Under the pieces are notes generated by a model. It was not told where the DNA came from, made no database searches, and worked only from the letters and a program-made list of their open reading frames with translations. Positions 1-9,493 of a stretch of DNA of 53,941 nucleotides are shown in pieces. Made by a program: the position numbers and the translations under genes. This DNA comes from Nitrospirota bacterium (lineage in GTDB: Bacteria > Nitrospirota > Thermodesulfovibrionia > SZUA-242): NCBI GenBank assembly GCA_027021335.1, contig JALUUO010000034.1, positions 1-53,941 on the forward strand, given 5' to 3'. Numbering within the stretch: the first letter of the stretch is position 1; the number at the start of each line of letters is the position of its first letter.

Positions 1-3000
1 CGAACCGTTTCTTCATCTCCGCCGGTGTTGCCGGTGAGCCGCCGGAGAGCAGCGCCGCGCGCAGATCTGCGATCTTGACCGGAACCTTCTGGAGCCCGGA
101 AAGCACCTCGCCCAGGGCATGGATGAAATCCTGATTGATTTCGTACGGCAGAGCCCGCTTTTTGATGAAGCCGTTCACGAGCTTCTTGGGCTCGGGCTTG
201 AGCAGGTCCGGGTTTCCCTTGGTGGTCGGGTCCTCCAGGTTGGTCAAAAGTGTCTGGGTCCAGTTCTCCACCAGCTTGTCCAGCTCCTCGTCGAGATCAT
301 CCAACACAGTGCCCGCCGGTACAGCCGGTGGTTCCGCGCCGGGTTTGTAGTTGCAGTGCGGGCACACAGGCGTTGCATCCAGTTCCTGCTCGGTGAGCGC
401 GAAGCAGCTCTTCAAACCGGCAAGGCGGTTCTGGAAGTCGGCCAGATGCTGACGCGGCATCAGTTCGATAGTGGAAAGCTTCTGGAGCACCTTGAGCCGT
501 TCGTCACCCATGAGTCCGGTCTTGCGCTTGTCTTCGTTCACCCCCAGCCGAGCCTTGGCATGCAATGCCTGGTAGGTCTGCACGTAGGTCTTCTTGAGAT
601 CTGCGAGCTTGCGCTGAGTCTGTTGGCGGAAGGTGGCCGCACTGCGTTTGTCCGGGTCGCCAAGTTGGATGAGTACTTCGTCACGCGCCTTCTTCATCTT
701 TTCTACCCACTCGTGTTCCGCGGGCAGTACCGCCTCGGCGGTGGACAGGAAGGAGGCAGTGGAGCCGAGATCGGCTACCAATTCCTGGAGAGATTCGATC
801 TCTGTAAGGGAATTGATTCCGTCCCGGTGGGATGTCACCTCCTGGGCGTCGTAGCGGAAGTTTTTGAGCTTGCCGGGCGAATTGAACGCCTGAAGGCTCT
901 CGAGAAAGACCTTCAGACGTTCCAGTGCTGAGGACTGAGTGCTGAGGGCTGAGTCATCGAGAAGATTCTTGCTCCAGAAGACGATGCCCTGCTGTAATGT
1001 CTGTTGTGCCAAGACCACTCGCTCAACGAGTTTGGCGATACGCACCTGCATCTCCTGAACAGTGTCTTCCTTGCCCTGGGTGACCAGTTGCGCCATGCCT
1101 GGTGTGAGACCGAGCAGTTCGAATACCGCTTTCAGGGCTGGCAGGTTCCAGTCCTTGGGTCGTTCGATATGTTTGAACTGCGTCAGTTCATCTATGCCGG
1201 TCCCGGCCAGTTGTGGAAGGCCGGTGGCGTCGTACTTCTTGCCCGGGATGGCGAGCACCAGATCACCGGAGTAGACCAGCGCGGCCAGGACAACAATCAC
1301 CCACTCGGGCTCCAGCCGATACCGGTCTTTATCCATGTATTCCACACCCTTGTCGTCCTGGATCAGCTCGGAGCGATTGACCACCTGGCCATGCCCTTTC
1401 TTCTTGAGCAGGCCGAGGATGTGCTTGGCGTACTTCGACTGGTATGGATCAAGCCGTTCACCGTCGAGCAGTTCCAGCGCATCCAATACAGCGGTGGCCT
1501 GCTTGGTTCGGTTCTGACCGGCAATGGCGCGCAGGGCGTCCTGGGCGGCCTGATCCCGGTTGGCCCCCGTAATGAGGACCGAGAAGAAAGGGTACTCTGG
1601 TGCCTGATCCTGGAAGTGCGCTTCCAGGCAGATCCCGGCAATGGTGTTCACCAGATCACGGAAGTTGATGCGCTCATGGGAGCCGATGCCGGAAAGCTCA
1701 CGGATCGACTTGCCCTTGGCCCACTCGGTGAGCGACTTGGCCCGCCCCTGATAGGTGACCTCGAAGGCATCCGTCATGTGCTTCTGCAGCCACTGCACCA
1801 GGTCCCGCAGGAAATTCGACGATTTGGATTCATAGGTGGACTTGGCGTGCCCCGATGAGGTGGAAGCCAGGTCCAGGGCTGCGGCGTAGTTCCTGAGCGC
1901 AGTGCGGAATTCGTCGTCCGTGTTGATGAGCCGCAGGAACAGCTCGTCGGACTTCTTCTCGTCTTTGAAGTGCGGCGCATCGAAGGGCTGGATGAAATAA
2001 ATGTAAAAGTCCCGCGGCGGCACGGCGGTGGATCGCTCGTTGGGAGCGCCGAAAAACAGGTATCCCTGGCGTGCGGCCTTCCGCTCCAGCCACTCCAGCT
2101 CGTGCTGCCAGATCTTGTAGCCGGTGACGTAAGTCTGATCGGTGCACTCCATGACCCGTTTCAGGGCCTCGTAGTAGTAGCGGTCGAGTTGGGAGGAATC
2201 GAGGCTCTCGGCGCGCTTCTCGATCAGCGCGTCGAAGTCGTCCGTTTTCTTCAGGTCCAGGTAGAACTGCCGGTTGTCCGGATTCGAGGAGATAAACTGT
2301 CCGCTGACCGTTTTGTGGATTTCTCGCAGAACGGTCTCCACCTGGGAGAGCAGGTCGTCGGCCGGATCGCCGCCCAGTTCCTCGATGCCAGGTTGATACA
2401 GGCAGAGTCCGTCACGAAGCTCCTCGGCTGTCGCGCCCAGAGGGGCATAAATGTCACCGGTGGTGAGCCGGTGGACTGACAGGGCATGGATAAGCCTGAT
2501 CGCCATGGGCTTGTAGGCCGGGCGCGTGAAGGCCTGCTGGATGCGGGATTCCAGCACCTGGCTGCAGTCGATGACCGCCTTGATATCGGGCACAGCCCTG
2601 AAAGACGGATTCTCCCGGAGATTGGTCCAATAGGTGTCGTAGGCAAGCAGCCCTGGCGGGCTGTTCAGTGATGAGTGCTGAGGACTGAGTGATGAGTCTA
2701 TCGAAGGAAGTTCCTTGTCAATCAGTTTTTTCATCGCGAGACTAATCGTTTTGAGAACTTCACGCTTTTCTATAGATCTGATTTGTTCAAAAATATCGAT
2801 GTAGTCGGGATGCACCGGGAAGAGGCGGACGAACTCGTCCATGCGTTCGTTTATGTGGCCATAGAACTTGCCGAAGGGTGTAAGGTATTCACGTATCTTG
2901 GCCTGCTGCTCGCCGGTCTTCTTGAGCAATCGCTCGGCCACCACGAACTTGACGTCTTTGCGGGCGATGAGAATCTGCTCGAAGCGGTCCTTCACCCGGC

Positions 3001-3703
3001 GGATGCTGTCGGCCACGAAGGAGAACCGGGGACTGTCGAAAATGGCTTCCTGGACGCCGGCCATAAAGCGGAAACGCAGGTCCTTGCAGACCTCGCCGAT
3101 TTCACGGAGGAAATTCAGGTCCAGGATAAGCTCCTGGTCCTTGCGTGTGCGCAGGTAGTCGAGCAGCTCGTCCACCACGAGGAGCAAGCCGTGGTCGGGG
3201 AACTCCTGATGAAACGCGGCCATCATCTCCTCGAAGGAGCGCTTGTTGTTGGATACCTCGTCGGCGGAAGGGAAGCTGTAGCTCACGCCCATCGCGCCGA
3301 GATGCTCTTCCAGTTCGGCCACAAGGATGTCCCGCAACGACATGGTGGTGGCCCCGATCTCGGTGCGAACCACCTTGAACCGGCCGCCGATTTTTCCGGC
3401 GGCATCCGCCACGTCCGTATTATTAAGGTTGGCTGCAAGGTCGGGGTTTTCCGCGAGCCCGGAGATCACCGACATGAGATGCGACTTACCGGTGCCGTAG
3501 TTGCCGACCACCAGCAGTCCCTTGTTGTCGGCAGGCTGCTCGAACTGCAGTTGGGGAATAACGATGCCCACCAGCTTTTCGGCCATCTCTTCGGAGATGA
3601 CATAGGTTTCGACAAGCCGCCGAGCCGCAGTCGCTTCGTCGGCGTCCCGCAGCTGGACCACGGATTCGATGGGTTCAAACTGAATCAACTCTGCATATCT
3701 CAT
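1..3703 (-). CDS. brxC: BrxC/PglY-type BREX ATPase (DUF6079-like), cut by the window edge
   Basis: This reading frame stays open from an ATG at 3703 to the window edge (about 1234 codons), so the C-terminus is missing. A Walker A motif GNYGTGKS is at residues 67-74 and a Walker B (LLLVVDEL) at about 173-180. A CPHC zinc-knuckle-like motif is near residue 1114. Length and layout fit the large BrxC/PglY P-loop ATPases of phage-exclusion (BREX) systems, which act in the cytoplasm with a methyltransferase and PglZ; those partners would lie beyond the left edge. BrxF directly upstream suggests BREX type 3. Two in-frame low-complexity inserts (about residues 335-346 and 916-927) come from a dispersed repeat. 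Family assignment is by recall of motifs, not a search. Confidence 0.8.
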   Translation of the reverse strand, partial: MRYAELIQFEPIESVVQLRDADEATAARRLVETYVISEEMAEKLVGIVIPQLQFEQPADNKGLLVVGNYGTGKSHLMSVISGLAENPDLAANLNNTDVADAAGKIGGRFKVVRTEIGATTMSLRDILVAELEEHLGAMGVSYSFPSADEVSNNKRSFEEMMAAFHQEFPDHGLLLVVDELLDYLRTRKDQELILDLNFLREIGEVCKDLRFRFMAGVQEAIFDSPRFSFVADSIRRVKDRFEQILIARKDVKFVVAERLLKKTGEQQAKIREYLTPFGKFYGHINERMDEFVRLFPVHPDYIDIFEQIRSIEKREVLKTISLAMKKLIDKELPSIDSSLSPQHSSLNSPPGLLAYDTYWTNLRENPSFRAVPDIKAVIDCSQVLESRIQQAFTRPAYKPMAIRLIHALSVHRLTTGDIYAPLGATAEELRDGLCLYQPGIEELGGDPADDLLSQVETVLREIHKTVSGQFISSNPDNRQFYLDLKKTDDFDALIEKRAESLDSSQLDRYYYEALKRVMECTDQTYVTGYKIWQHELEWLERKAARQGYLFFGAPNERSTAVPPRDFYIYFIQPFDAPHFKDEKKSDELFLRLINTDDEFRTALRNYAAALDLASTSSGHAKSTYESKSSNFLRDLVQWLQKHMTDAFEVTYQGRAKSLTEWAKGKSIRELSGIGSHERINFRDLVNTIAGICLEAHFQDQAPEYPFFSVLITGANRDQAAQDALRAIAGQNRTKQATAVLDALELLDGERLDPYQSKYAKHILGLLKKKGHGQVVNRSELIQDDKGVEYMDKDRYRLEPEWVIVVLAALVYSGDLVLAIPGKKYDATGLPQLAGTGIDELTQFKHIERPKDWNLPALKAVFELLGLTPGMAQLVTQGKEDTVQEMQVRIAKLVERVVLAQQTLQQGIVFWSKNLLDDSALSTQSSALERLKVFLESLQAFNSPGKLKNFRYDAQEVTSHRDGINSLTEIESLQELVADLGSTASFLSTAEAVLPAEHEWVEKMKKARDEVLIQLGDPDKRSAATFRQQTQRKLADLKKTYVQTYQALHAKARLGVNEDKRKTGLMGDERLKVLQKLSTIELMPRQHLADFQNRLAGLKSCFALTEQELDATPVCPHCNYKPGAEPPAVPAGTVLDDLDEELDKLVENWTQTLLTNLEDPTTKGNPDLLKPEPKKLVNGFIKKRALPYEINQDFIHALGEVLSGLQKVPVKIADLRAALLSGGSPATPAEMKKRF
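924..955. repeat. CTCA/TGAG repeat tract A inside brxC
   Basis: A run built from the unit AGTGCTGAGGACTGAGTGCT on the plus strand. Read on the minus strand it is in frame with brxC and encodes a Ser/Leu/Gln-rich stretch ([11 protein letters not shown]) in what is otherwise ordinary sequence. Related tracts occur at 2666-2698, 3701-3724 and 3810-3885. Confidence 0.8.
2666..2698. repeat. CTCA/TGAG repeat tract B inside brxC
   Basis: The same repeat unit as tract A, here encoding [10 protein letters not shown] in the brxC frame at about residues 335-346, between the ATPase core and the following domain. The frame remains open through the insert. Confidence 0.8.
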
Positions 3704-3724
3704 CACTCAGTCCTCATCACTCGT
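3701..3724. repeat. CTCA/TGAG repeat tract C spanning the brxF-brxC junction
   Basis: On the minus strand this tract reads GAGTGATGAGGACTGAGTGATG. Within it lie the TGA stop of brxF (3717-3719), a GAGG Shine-Dalgarno-like core and, eight bases later, the ATG start of brxC (3701-3703). The repeat therefore supplies the translational signals of the junction. Confidence 0.75.
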
Positions 3725-4268
3725 TACTGTATTTTGGGCTTGCCACCAGAAAATCACGCATCGGATAGCGTCTGTACTCCGGGTGAGCCGGGGCGGCATA
3801 GGTAATATGAAGTGATGAGGACTGAGTAATGAGTAATGAGTTAACGGATTTTCGCTCATCACTCAGCACGTTCCACTCATCACTTATAATTTTGCCGTTC
3901 CAGGCGGCAACCACTGTCTTGTTGCGTGAGAGTCCCTGGAGCAGCCGCAGCGGGTCCTGTTTCAAACCAACATCGAACAGGATTTCGATGTTGTCGAGTA
4001 GGATCATCTCGCCTTCGCTCTTGCTTACGAGGTCCCGAAGAAGACGCGGCAGCTGCAAGGCCCGCTGGCGCTCGGTCAAATCCAGCATTCGGCGCGATAG
4101 CTCGAGATTGACATTCACCAGAGGCGCACCTGTGCGATCCTGTATATCCAAGAGCGCAGTGGTCTTTCCCGCGCCTGCCGGTGCGACGACCAGCATCAGC
4201 CGGTGATAAAGCTCGGCGGCCTGCTTGACCTTTCGCATGATCTGATCAGCAAGGGGTTCCGCCATCAC
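3717..4268 (-). CDS. brxF: BrxF-like BREX P-loop protein carrying a repeat insertion
   Basis: A protein of 183 residues with Walker A APAGAGKTT (29-37) and a Walker B-like MILLDNIEILFD (88-99). The small size, the HPEYRRYP motif near the C-terminus and the position just before brxC match BrxF, the small P-loop subunit found in type 3 BREX. Its exact role is not well known; nucleotide binding is inferred from the motifs. Residues of about 127-154 (rich in Ser, Leu, Asp) are encoded by a repeat element with terminal inverted repeats; without them the length is about 155, close to what I recall for the family. The insert separates the AAWNGK strand from the TYAAPAHPEY motif, so the product may be impaired. 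Confidence 0.75.
   Translation of the reverse strand: MMAEPLADQIMRKVKQAAELYHRLMLVVAPAGAGKTTALLDIQDRTGAPLVNVNLELSRRMLDLTERQRALQLPRLLRDLVSKSEGEMILLDNIEILFDVGLKQDPLRLLQGLSRNKTVVAAWNGKIISDEWNVLSDERKSVNSLLITQSSSLHITYAAPAHPEYRRYPMRDFLVASPKYSNE
3810..3885. repeat. 76-bp repeat element with 10-bp terminal inverted repeats inside brxF
   Basis: The ends AAGTGATGAG (3810-3819) and CTCATCACTT (3876-3885) are perfect inverted repeats. Inside, ACTGAGTAATGAG and CTCATCACTCAG form a second imperfect pair, so the element can fold into one long hairpin. It is built from the same units as tracts A-C and sits in frame in brxF. Confidence 0.75.
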
Positions 4269-4287
4269 TTTTCTCCTTTATCCTTGG

Positions 4288-4518
4288 TCATTTGCGTTCA
4301 CCCTCCGGAAGTGTCAGCCTGCCCTGGCTGGTCATCTTTTTGCAGAAGGCGACGAGCTGGGCCTTGGCGAGTTTCGAGGGCTTGGATTGCCCGTTTTCCC
4401 AGCGGTTCACGGTCGCGTAACTGACACCCAGCTGCCGAGCCAAATCCTCTTGGCTCAAGGTAAGCTGTTTCCGGATCTCCTTCACCAGCGCCGGAAAACT
4501 TCGATCTTCAGTGTCCAT
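4288..4518 (-). CDS. XRE-type helix-turn-helix regulator of the BREX operon
   Basis: A 76-residue protein made almost wholly of one helix-turn-helix domain. LSQEDLARQLGVSYATVNRW (residues 19-38) is a typical XRE-family DNA-binding motif. Its start ATG at 4518 has an AGAGG-like ribosome binding site upstream. It is the first gene of the minus-strand operon, 19 bases before brxF, and the promoter ahead of it contains an inverted repeat that could be its own operator. Inference: a transcriptional controller of the BREX genes. Other small XRE proteins, such as antitoxins, look similar, but no toxin partner is seen. Confidence 0.8.
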   Translation of the reverse strand: MDTEDRSFPALVKEIRKQLTLSQEDLARQLGVSYATVNRWENGQSKPSKLAKAQLVAFCKKMTSQGRLTLPEGERK

Positions 4519-4562
4519 TCGGTGTACCTCTCGTCTGGCGACAGGCTATTGGCTTATGCTCG

Positions 4563-4593
4563 AACATAATAGCGTATGTTATATCGTTCGCAA
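4563..4593 (-). promoter_or_regulatory. Promoter and candidate operator for the BREX operon
   Basis: On the minus strand, TTGCGA (4588-4593) and TATTAT (4566-4571) are separated by 16 bases, a reasonable sigma-70 promoter. The inverted repeat AACATA-N6-TATGTT (4563-4580) covers the -10 box and part of the spacer, the usual place for a repressor site of an XRE regulator. Confidence 0.55.
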
Positions 4594-4965
4594 GGCAAAA
4601 AGCAAGGGAAATCTTTGCTGCAGACCCGCTTTGGGGTCAGGAAGGCCATCTGCTGGGAGACAGGAGTCGGCAACCAGGACAGTCGGATGAACCGATGTAC
4701 AGCCAAGCTGGAAAAACGGCTCCAGCGGCCCACACCGAAACCAGGACACGGCGGTAAAGGCAGGACCGCGCCCGGGTGGAAGCCCTCGCGGTCTATGGCG
4801 GCAAGGCGGGTTTCGGGGCGCCTGCCTCATCCAGGAAGGTCGGACCTGATTCGTAGAGCACCGCTTATTGAATTATGCGAGAATCCATCCGACCGCTTCG
4901 AAAAGGAGAACCGGGAGCGATGTGTGAAGCGGCGTAAGTGGGCGTGAAGACGGGGAAAACGACAA
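4594..4965. other. Non-coding stretch between the BREX promoter and tRNA-Asn
   Basis: About 370 bases rich in G+C without a convincing gene. One frame is open for 123 codons (4576-4947, plus) but has no ribosome binding site, an Arg/Gly/Pro-rich composition and starts inside the BREX promoter. This may be decayed island-end DNA next to the tRNA; no attachment-site duplication of the tRNA 3' end was found by eye. Confidence 0.5.
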
Positions 4966-4993
4966 AACCCCGAGGGGGTTGCCCGTCGGGGTT
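4966..4993 (-). terminator. Terminator after tRNA-Asn
   Basis: AACCCCGA (4966-4973) pairs with TCGGGGTT (4986-4993) around a 12-base loop. Read leftward, the stem ends in TTTT followed by GTCGTTTT, as expected of an intrinsic terminator for the minus-strand RNA genes. A second small hairpin, CCGCCA-N4-TGGCGG, lies at 5010-5025. Confidence 0.65.
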
Positions 4994-5034
4994 CTGCGTT
5001 AACCAAGAACCGCCAGAGTTGGCGGATTGTAATC

Positions 5035-5110
5035 TGGCTCCCGGGGAGGGATTCGAACCCCCGACTAAGTGGTTAACAGCCACCCGCTCTGCCGGCTGAG
5101 CTACCCGGGA
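5035..5110 (-). tRNA. tRNA-Asn (GTT)
   Basis: A 76-base cloverleaf including an encoded CCA. The acceptor stem TCCCGGG pairs with CCCGGGA, the anticodon loop TGTTAAC gives GTT, and the T arm has GGTTCGAATCC. It is the last gene of the minus-strand RNA cluster, and its 3' end faces the BREX block. Confidence 0.95.
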
Positions 5111-5239
5111 ATTATTTTAATAATTATAAGGTTTAACTTGGCTGCCGGAACATTTAAGCATGTTGTTACAGCCGCTGTACGTTATCAAAAAAATGAAAAA
5201 ACTGTCAACATGTATTCAAATTTTGGCTTTCAATACGAC

Positions 5240-5269
5240 AAAGACCCAGGACATTAACCCTGGGTCTTT
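5240..5269 (-). terminator. Hairpin after 5S rRNA
   Basis: AAAGACCCAGG (5240-5250) and CCTGGGTCTTT (5259-5269) form a perfect 11-bp stem with an 8-base loop, just past the 5S 3' end. The stem ends in TTT on the minus strand, so it is a likely terminator or processing signal of the rRNA transcript. Confidence 0.7.
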
Positions 5270-5277
5270 GATTTAGT

Positions 5278-5395
<118 letters not shown>

Positions 5396-5466
5396 AAACT
5401 AATCTAACATAAACTTTTCTGAGAAATCAAGATTAAATTTTGTGTCAGACTCCATGCGAGAAAATA

Positions 5467-5542
5467 TGGTGGAGAATACCGGGATCGAACCGGTGACCTC
5501 CTGGATGCAAACCAGGCGCTCTCCCAGCTGAGCTAATTCCCC
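5467..5542 (-). tRNA. tRNA-Ala (TGC)
   Basis: A 76-base cloverleaf with encoded CCA; acceptor GGGGAAT pairs with ATTCTCC and the anticodon loop TTTGCAT gives TGC. This is the tRNA-Ala normally found in the 16S-23S spacer. Confidence 0.95.
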
Positions 5543-5611
5543 CAAGTAAAGATCATGATCGCTGTGCAAGTTAACTTAGAATTTAGTAAATATTTAAATA
5601 TTATTAATGTA

Positions 5612-5688
5612 TGGTGGGCCTAAGTGGATTTGAACCACTGACCTCGCGCTTATCAGGCGCGCGCTCTAACCAACTGAGCTATAGGCCC
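5612..5688 (-). tRNA. tRNA-Ile (GAT)
   Basis: A 77-base cloverleaf with encoded CCA; acceptor GGGCCTA pairs with TAGGCCC and the anticodon loop CTGATAA gives GAT. It precedes tRNA-Ala as in a usual rRNA spacer, but no 16S gene lies upstream: the divergent dnaG starts 188 bases away. Confidence 0.95.
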
Positions 5689-5772
5689 GCGGATGTTTGT
5701 CAAGGCTGGGCCTGAACAAATCTATTCGAGAATACAGAAAGTTCATCTTTTTTGTCAATGCTTACAGAACAA

Positions 5773-5800
5773 TTGACAATTGATAATGGATAATTAAATA
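5773..5800 (+). promoter_or_regulatory. Candidate promoter of dnaG-rpoD
   Basis: TTGACA (5773-5778) and TAAATA (5795-5800) are spaced by 16 bases, about 75 bases before dnaG. The surrounding bases (TTGACAATTGATAATGGATA) also look like a low-complexity dispersed repeat, so the match may be partly by composition. Confidence 0.45.
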
Positions 5801-5876
5801 ATTGGCAAGAGTATGCCTGCAAAAAAACTTTTTGATATCCTACTGAAAATCCTTCTTAAAACAGGCTGGGTACCCG

Positions 5877-7640
5877 GTGAGTGACAAGACATTCGTAGCC
5901 GAGTTAAAGGCTAGGGCGGATATTTACGATATAGTCTCGGAGTCTGTTAAGCTTAAAAAGTCCGGCGCTAACTGGCTTGGACTCTGTCCTTTTCATTCAG
6001 AAAAAACACCTTCCTTTACAGTAAACCCTGCCAAACAGATATTTCATTGTTTCGGATGCGGTGCAGGCGGTGATGTTATAAGTTTTGTTATAAAGCACGA
6101 AAATATGACCTTTATCGAGGCTTTGAAGCTTTTGGCAGGCCGTTATGGTATGGAAATTCCAGACCATGATCCACAAAAGGCCGAAAGGCGGGATCACCTG
6201 CTTCAACTTATCTCAGAGGCCGAAAACTTTTTCAGAAAATATTTACGTGATGATCTTGCCGCGGCCCGTTATTTAGAGAAAAGAGGACTTGACGAAGCAA
6301 CAGTGTCAGCTTTTTCTATAGGCTCGGCGCCGGATGAGTGGAGAACGCTTTTAAATGCTTTGTCGGCAAAGAAATACAAGGTTGAACTTATGATTCAGGC
6401 CGGGCTTGTAACCAAGGGTAAACACAGCAGTTTTTATGATACGTTCCGGGGCCGTCTAATATTTCCAATAAAAAATATTTACGGCAAAACCATAGCCTTT
6501 GGCGGTCGTGCTATAAAAGATGATCAGGTGCCCAAATACCTGAATTCTCCAGAAACGCAGTTATACAGTAAAAGCGAAGTTCTCTATGGCCTTGACGTGG
6601 CCAGGGATGCAATTAAATCGGAAGGCTTTGCTTTTGTCACCGAGGGATACCTGGATGCGATATCGTGTCACCAGTTTGGATTTACTAATACAGTCGCAAC
6701 CCTTGGAACCGCTCTTACGCCCGGGCACTGCCGGTTGTTAAAACGCTTTACAGAAAAGGTGATATTGGTTTTCGACGGTGACTCAGCAGGCAGAAAAGCC
6801 GCCAGAAAGGCGCTTCGCCTGCTTTTTGCAGCCGGTCTTGATCCAAAAGTGCTGATCCTTCCGAACGGCCTTGACCCGGACGGCTATCTTCGTTCAAGGG
6901 GCGCTGAAGATTTTAGGACATTGTTTTTGCAAGCTGAGCCGATGGTGGATTTTTTGATTTCAGGAGCTATCCGGCATGGTGAGGGCGTTGAAGGTTTGAC
7001 CTCTGCTACAGAGGCTCTTTCGATAATAGCCGAAATTCCTAATGCCATTACCCGTGGTGCTACTTTGAAGTCGCTGTCTGAGCGCCTAGGCATAAATGAG
7101 ATTTTCTTGATGGAAGAACTAGACAAGATTATGAAAGCCTCTTACAGAAGAAATATAAAAAAGACTGTAAAAGTTGAACCCTCATCTTCTGGTAAGCTTT
7201 TACCTGGAAAAAGAACCGAAAAAATAACTGAAGTCGAAAAACTGCTTATAGCTACGGCACTTGAGGACGATAGGAGAATCAAGCGATGCCTGGAAAGTGT
7301 TACTGAGGAGTATTTCGAAAATGAACAGATGAGGGATATTTTTGTTAAACTTAAAAGATTCATGGCATCCGGCAGGCCCTGGAGTCCGGATGAATTCATA
7401 CTTGAACTTCCGGAGGGGGCTTGCAGAAGCGTTTTTACTCAGTTAATGGTGCAGAGGTTGTTTGACGAGGAAGATGCGGATAAGGTTTTTGAAGAATCAC
7501 TGGCCGGTATCAGGGAGCGTATTACCCTGACATCTCACAAGGGGCTTATCAGGCAAATAAGCGAACTGGACCAGGAAGCTATGAACCTTTTTCTTGAAGA
7601 GCAACGCCGGCTTAAAGCAAGGAGGAATCCAGGTAGATGA
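5877..7640 (+). CDS. dnaG: DNA primase
   Basis: 587 residues, normal for bacterial primase, which makes RNA primers at the replication fork. The N-terminal CHC2 zinc finger has C37, H40, C58 and C61. The primase core and TOPRIM domain follow, with [10 protein letters not shown] and the DGDSAGRKA metal-binding motif. The C-terminal part would bind DnaB helicase. The start is GTG at 5877 with only a weak ribosome binding site. The stop overlaps the rpoD start by four bases (ATGA), so the two are translationally coupled in the classic macromolecular-synthesis arrangement. Confidence 0.96.
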   Translation: MSDKTFVAELKARADIYDIVSESVKLKKSGANWLGLCPFHSEKTPSFTVNPAKQIFHCFGCGAGGDVISFVIKHENMTFIEALKLLAGRYGMEIPDHDPQKAERRDHLLQLISEAENFFRKYLRDDLAAARYLEKRGLDEATVSAFSIGSAPDEWRTLLNALSAKKYKVELMIQAGLVTKGKHSSFYDTFRGRLIFPIKNIYGKTIAFGGRAIKDDQVPKYLNSPETQLYSKSEVLYGLDVARDAIKSEGFAFVTEGYLDAISCHQFGFTNTVATLGTALTPGHCRLLKRFTEKVILVFDGDSAGRKAARKALRLLFAAGLDPKVLILPNGLDPDGYLRSRGAEDFRTLFLQAEPMVDFLISGAIRHGEGVEGLTSATEALSIIAEIPNAITRGATLKSLSERLGINEIFLMEELDKIMKASYRRNIKKTVKVEPSSSGKLLPGKRTEKITEVEKLLIATALEDDRRIKRCLESVTEEYFENEQMRDIFVKLKRFMASGRPWSPDEFILELPEGACRSVFTQLMVQRLFDEEDADKVFEESLAGIRERITLTSHKGLIRQISELDQEAMNLFLEEQRRLKARRNPGR

Positions 7641-9247
7641 CTAGTCCCAAGGAAAACAGTCTTTCTGTTAATGAAGAAGAGGTTGCTGAGCCTCTTCTTG
7701 AGGAAAACAGCTTGATGAACATTACTGATAATGATACCGAAACTGAACCGGCCAGGCTGGTTAATTATAGCGTCTATGAGTCTACATCCGATCCCAACGA
7801 TCCTGTTAAGACCTACATGAAGGAGATGGGGCATGTGCCGCTTTTAACCAAAAACGAGGAAATCGAGATTTCCCGGAAGATTGAACAAATCAAGCATGAT
7901 CTTAAAAAAACTCTTTTTGCTCTGCCGTTCACCATAAAAAAAATATTTGCACTTGCTGATATGGCCAGGAAGGGCAAGGTGCCTATAGACGAAATAATTT
8001 CGGTGCCAGAGGAAGACAAGGACTCACTCAAAGAGATCTCAGCCGATTTCTTCAGAACAATTACCGCCGTGAAACGCCAGTACACCCGTTACCAGACTCT
8101 TCTGAACTCAAAAAGTGAAACAGACTCTTCTTCACAGCCGGAGGCAGGCAATAAACTCGCACAGATCAGGGATGATATAAATCAAAGAATGATGGCGCTC
8201 AATCTTCGGGAGGAGCTGCTTTCTGAGATTTTCAACTTTCTTCGCCAGGCTGTCGAGCAGAGCGAAGACGCGTTAATGCTTACCTATCATTACGAAAAAA
8301 GATTGAAACACCCTTTGACCGCCCTTAACAATTTAACAGGAAAAAAGCTTAAAGTGCTTCATAAACGCACCGGTCTGCCCACTGAAGAGCTTACCAATAT
8401 GGCTCAGCGCTATGCTCTTGCCAAATACAATCTCGAGCAGATCGAAGATTTACTGGGGCTTTCAGTAGTCGAGATAAAGGACGCCCTGGTTAAAATCGAC
8501 GAACTCGAACAAAAAGTAGTGGAAGCCAAAGGGGAGTTGATTGAAGCAAATCTCAGGCTTGTGGTCAGCATAGCTAAAAAGTACGTTAACAGGGGCATGA
8601 GTCTCGCCGATCTTATACAGGAAGGTAATATGGGGCTTATGCGTGCTGTTGAAAAGTTTGAATACCGTCGTGGATATAAGTTCAGCACGTATGCCACATG
8701 GTGGATTCGGCAAGCTATTACACGCGCTATTGCCGACCAGGCACGGACAATACGCATACCTGTGCATATGGTGGAGATACTCAATAAAATGCTTAGAGTC
8801 TCGCGTGACTTGGTTCAGACCTATGGTATGGAGCCCACAACCGAACAAATAGCCGAAAAAATGGATCTTTCGGTCGAAAAGGTACGAAAGATATTGAAAA
8901 TAGTAAAAGAACCCATATCACTGGATACCCCGATAGGCTCGGAAGACAACAGCCAGCTTCAAGATTTTATACAGGATAACGATAGCCCGTCGCCTTTGGA
9001 TAGTGTTATCCATTCCGATATAAAATATCATGTGGATAAAGCTCTCCGGGCTCTTACGTCAAAAGAGGAACGGGTGTTACGGAAACGCTTTGGCATAGGC
9101 AAAGAGGATTCAGCAACACTAGAGGAGGTGGGGCAGGAGTTTGCGGTGACCAGGGAGAGAATCCGCCAGATAGAATCCAAAGCACTCAGGAAACTCAGAC
9201 ACCCGGAACGCAGTAAATGGTTGAAAAACTTCCTTGAGCGGCCGTAA
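7637..9247 (+). CDS. rpoD: RNA polymerase primary sigma factor (sigma-70)
   Basis: 536 residues. Region 2 (about 303-378) carries [29 protein letters not shown] and the -10-reading helix [14 protein letters not shown]. Regions 3 and 4 follow, with the -35-binding [20 protein letters not shown] near the C-terminus. The N-terminus is acidic, with a shortened non-conserved segment compared with enteric RpoD. It is co-transcribed with dnaG. As housekeeping sigma factor it would read the TATAAT-type promoters seen in this window. Confidence 0.96.
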   Translation: MTSPKENSLSVNEEEVAEPLLEENSLMNITDNDTETEPARLVNYSVYESTSDPNDPVKTYMKEMGHVPLLTKNEEIEISRKIEQIKHDLKKTLFALPFTIKKIFALADMARKGKVPIDEIISVPEEDKDSLKEISADFFRTITAVKRQYTRYQTLLNSKSETDSSSQPEAGNKLAQIRDDINQRMMALNLREELLSEIFNFLRQAVEQSEDALMLTYHYEKRLKHPLTALNNLTGKKLKVLHKRTGLPTEELTNMAQRYALAKYNLEQIEDLLGLSVVEIKDALVKIDELEQKVVEAKGELIEANLRLVVSIAKKYVNRGMSLADLIQEGNMGLMRAVEKFEYRRGYKFSTYATWWIRQAITRAIADQARTIRIPVHMVEILNKMLRVSRDLVQTYGMEPTTEQIAEKMDLSVEKVRKILKIVKEPISLDTPIGSEDNSQLQDFIQDNDSPSPLDSVIHSDIKYHVDKALRALTSKEERVLRKRFGIGKEDSATLEEVGQEFAVTRERIRQIESKALRKLRHPERSKWLKNFLERP

Positions 9248-9340
9248 CCTGACAATCTATGGGGCTTTCGGTTATAATTCCGATGGCTCCGTCATTTTGT
9301 CGTTTTCGATGTAGAAGTATTAGAAACAGTGTTTTGCATC

Positions 9341-9417
9341 GGGCCCATAGCTCAGCTGGTCAGAGCCACCGGCTCATAACCGGTTGGTCCCAGGTTCGAA
9401 TCCTGGTGGGCCCACCA
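9341..9417 (+). tRNA. tRNA with CAT anticodon (elongator Met or Ile2)
   Basis: 77 bases with encoded CCA; the acceptor GGGCCCA pairs fully with TGGGCCC and the anticodon loop CTCATAA gives CAT. The complete first acceptor pair argues against the initiator tRNA. Elongator methionine and lysidine-modified isoleucine tRNAs cannot be told apart here with certainty. Confidence 0.93.
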
Positions 9418-9493
9418 TTAAAAACTTTTTAAGACCAGCTAAAAACATTACTAGGAAGAGTCTAAAAAACATTTGGAGGTTGCTTAGGCAGAC

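Noticed and set aside
119-1858. Plus-strand open frames of 270 and 284 codons over the first 2 kb
   Set aside because: They are antisense to the continuous brxC frame, lack ribosome binding sites and have no recognisable motifs; brxC itself has clear ATPase motifs.
2783-3805. Plus-strand 340-codon frame
   Set aside because: Antisense shadow of brxC; the opposite strand encodes the Walker motifs in the same bases.
4576-4947. 123-codon plus-strand frame beside tRNA-Asn
   Set aside because: Starts inside the BREX promoter, has no ribosome binding site and an Arg/Gly/Pro-rich composition typical of chance frames in G+C-rich DNA.
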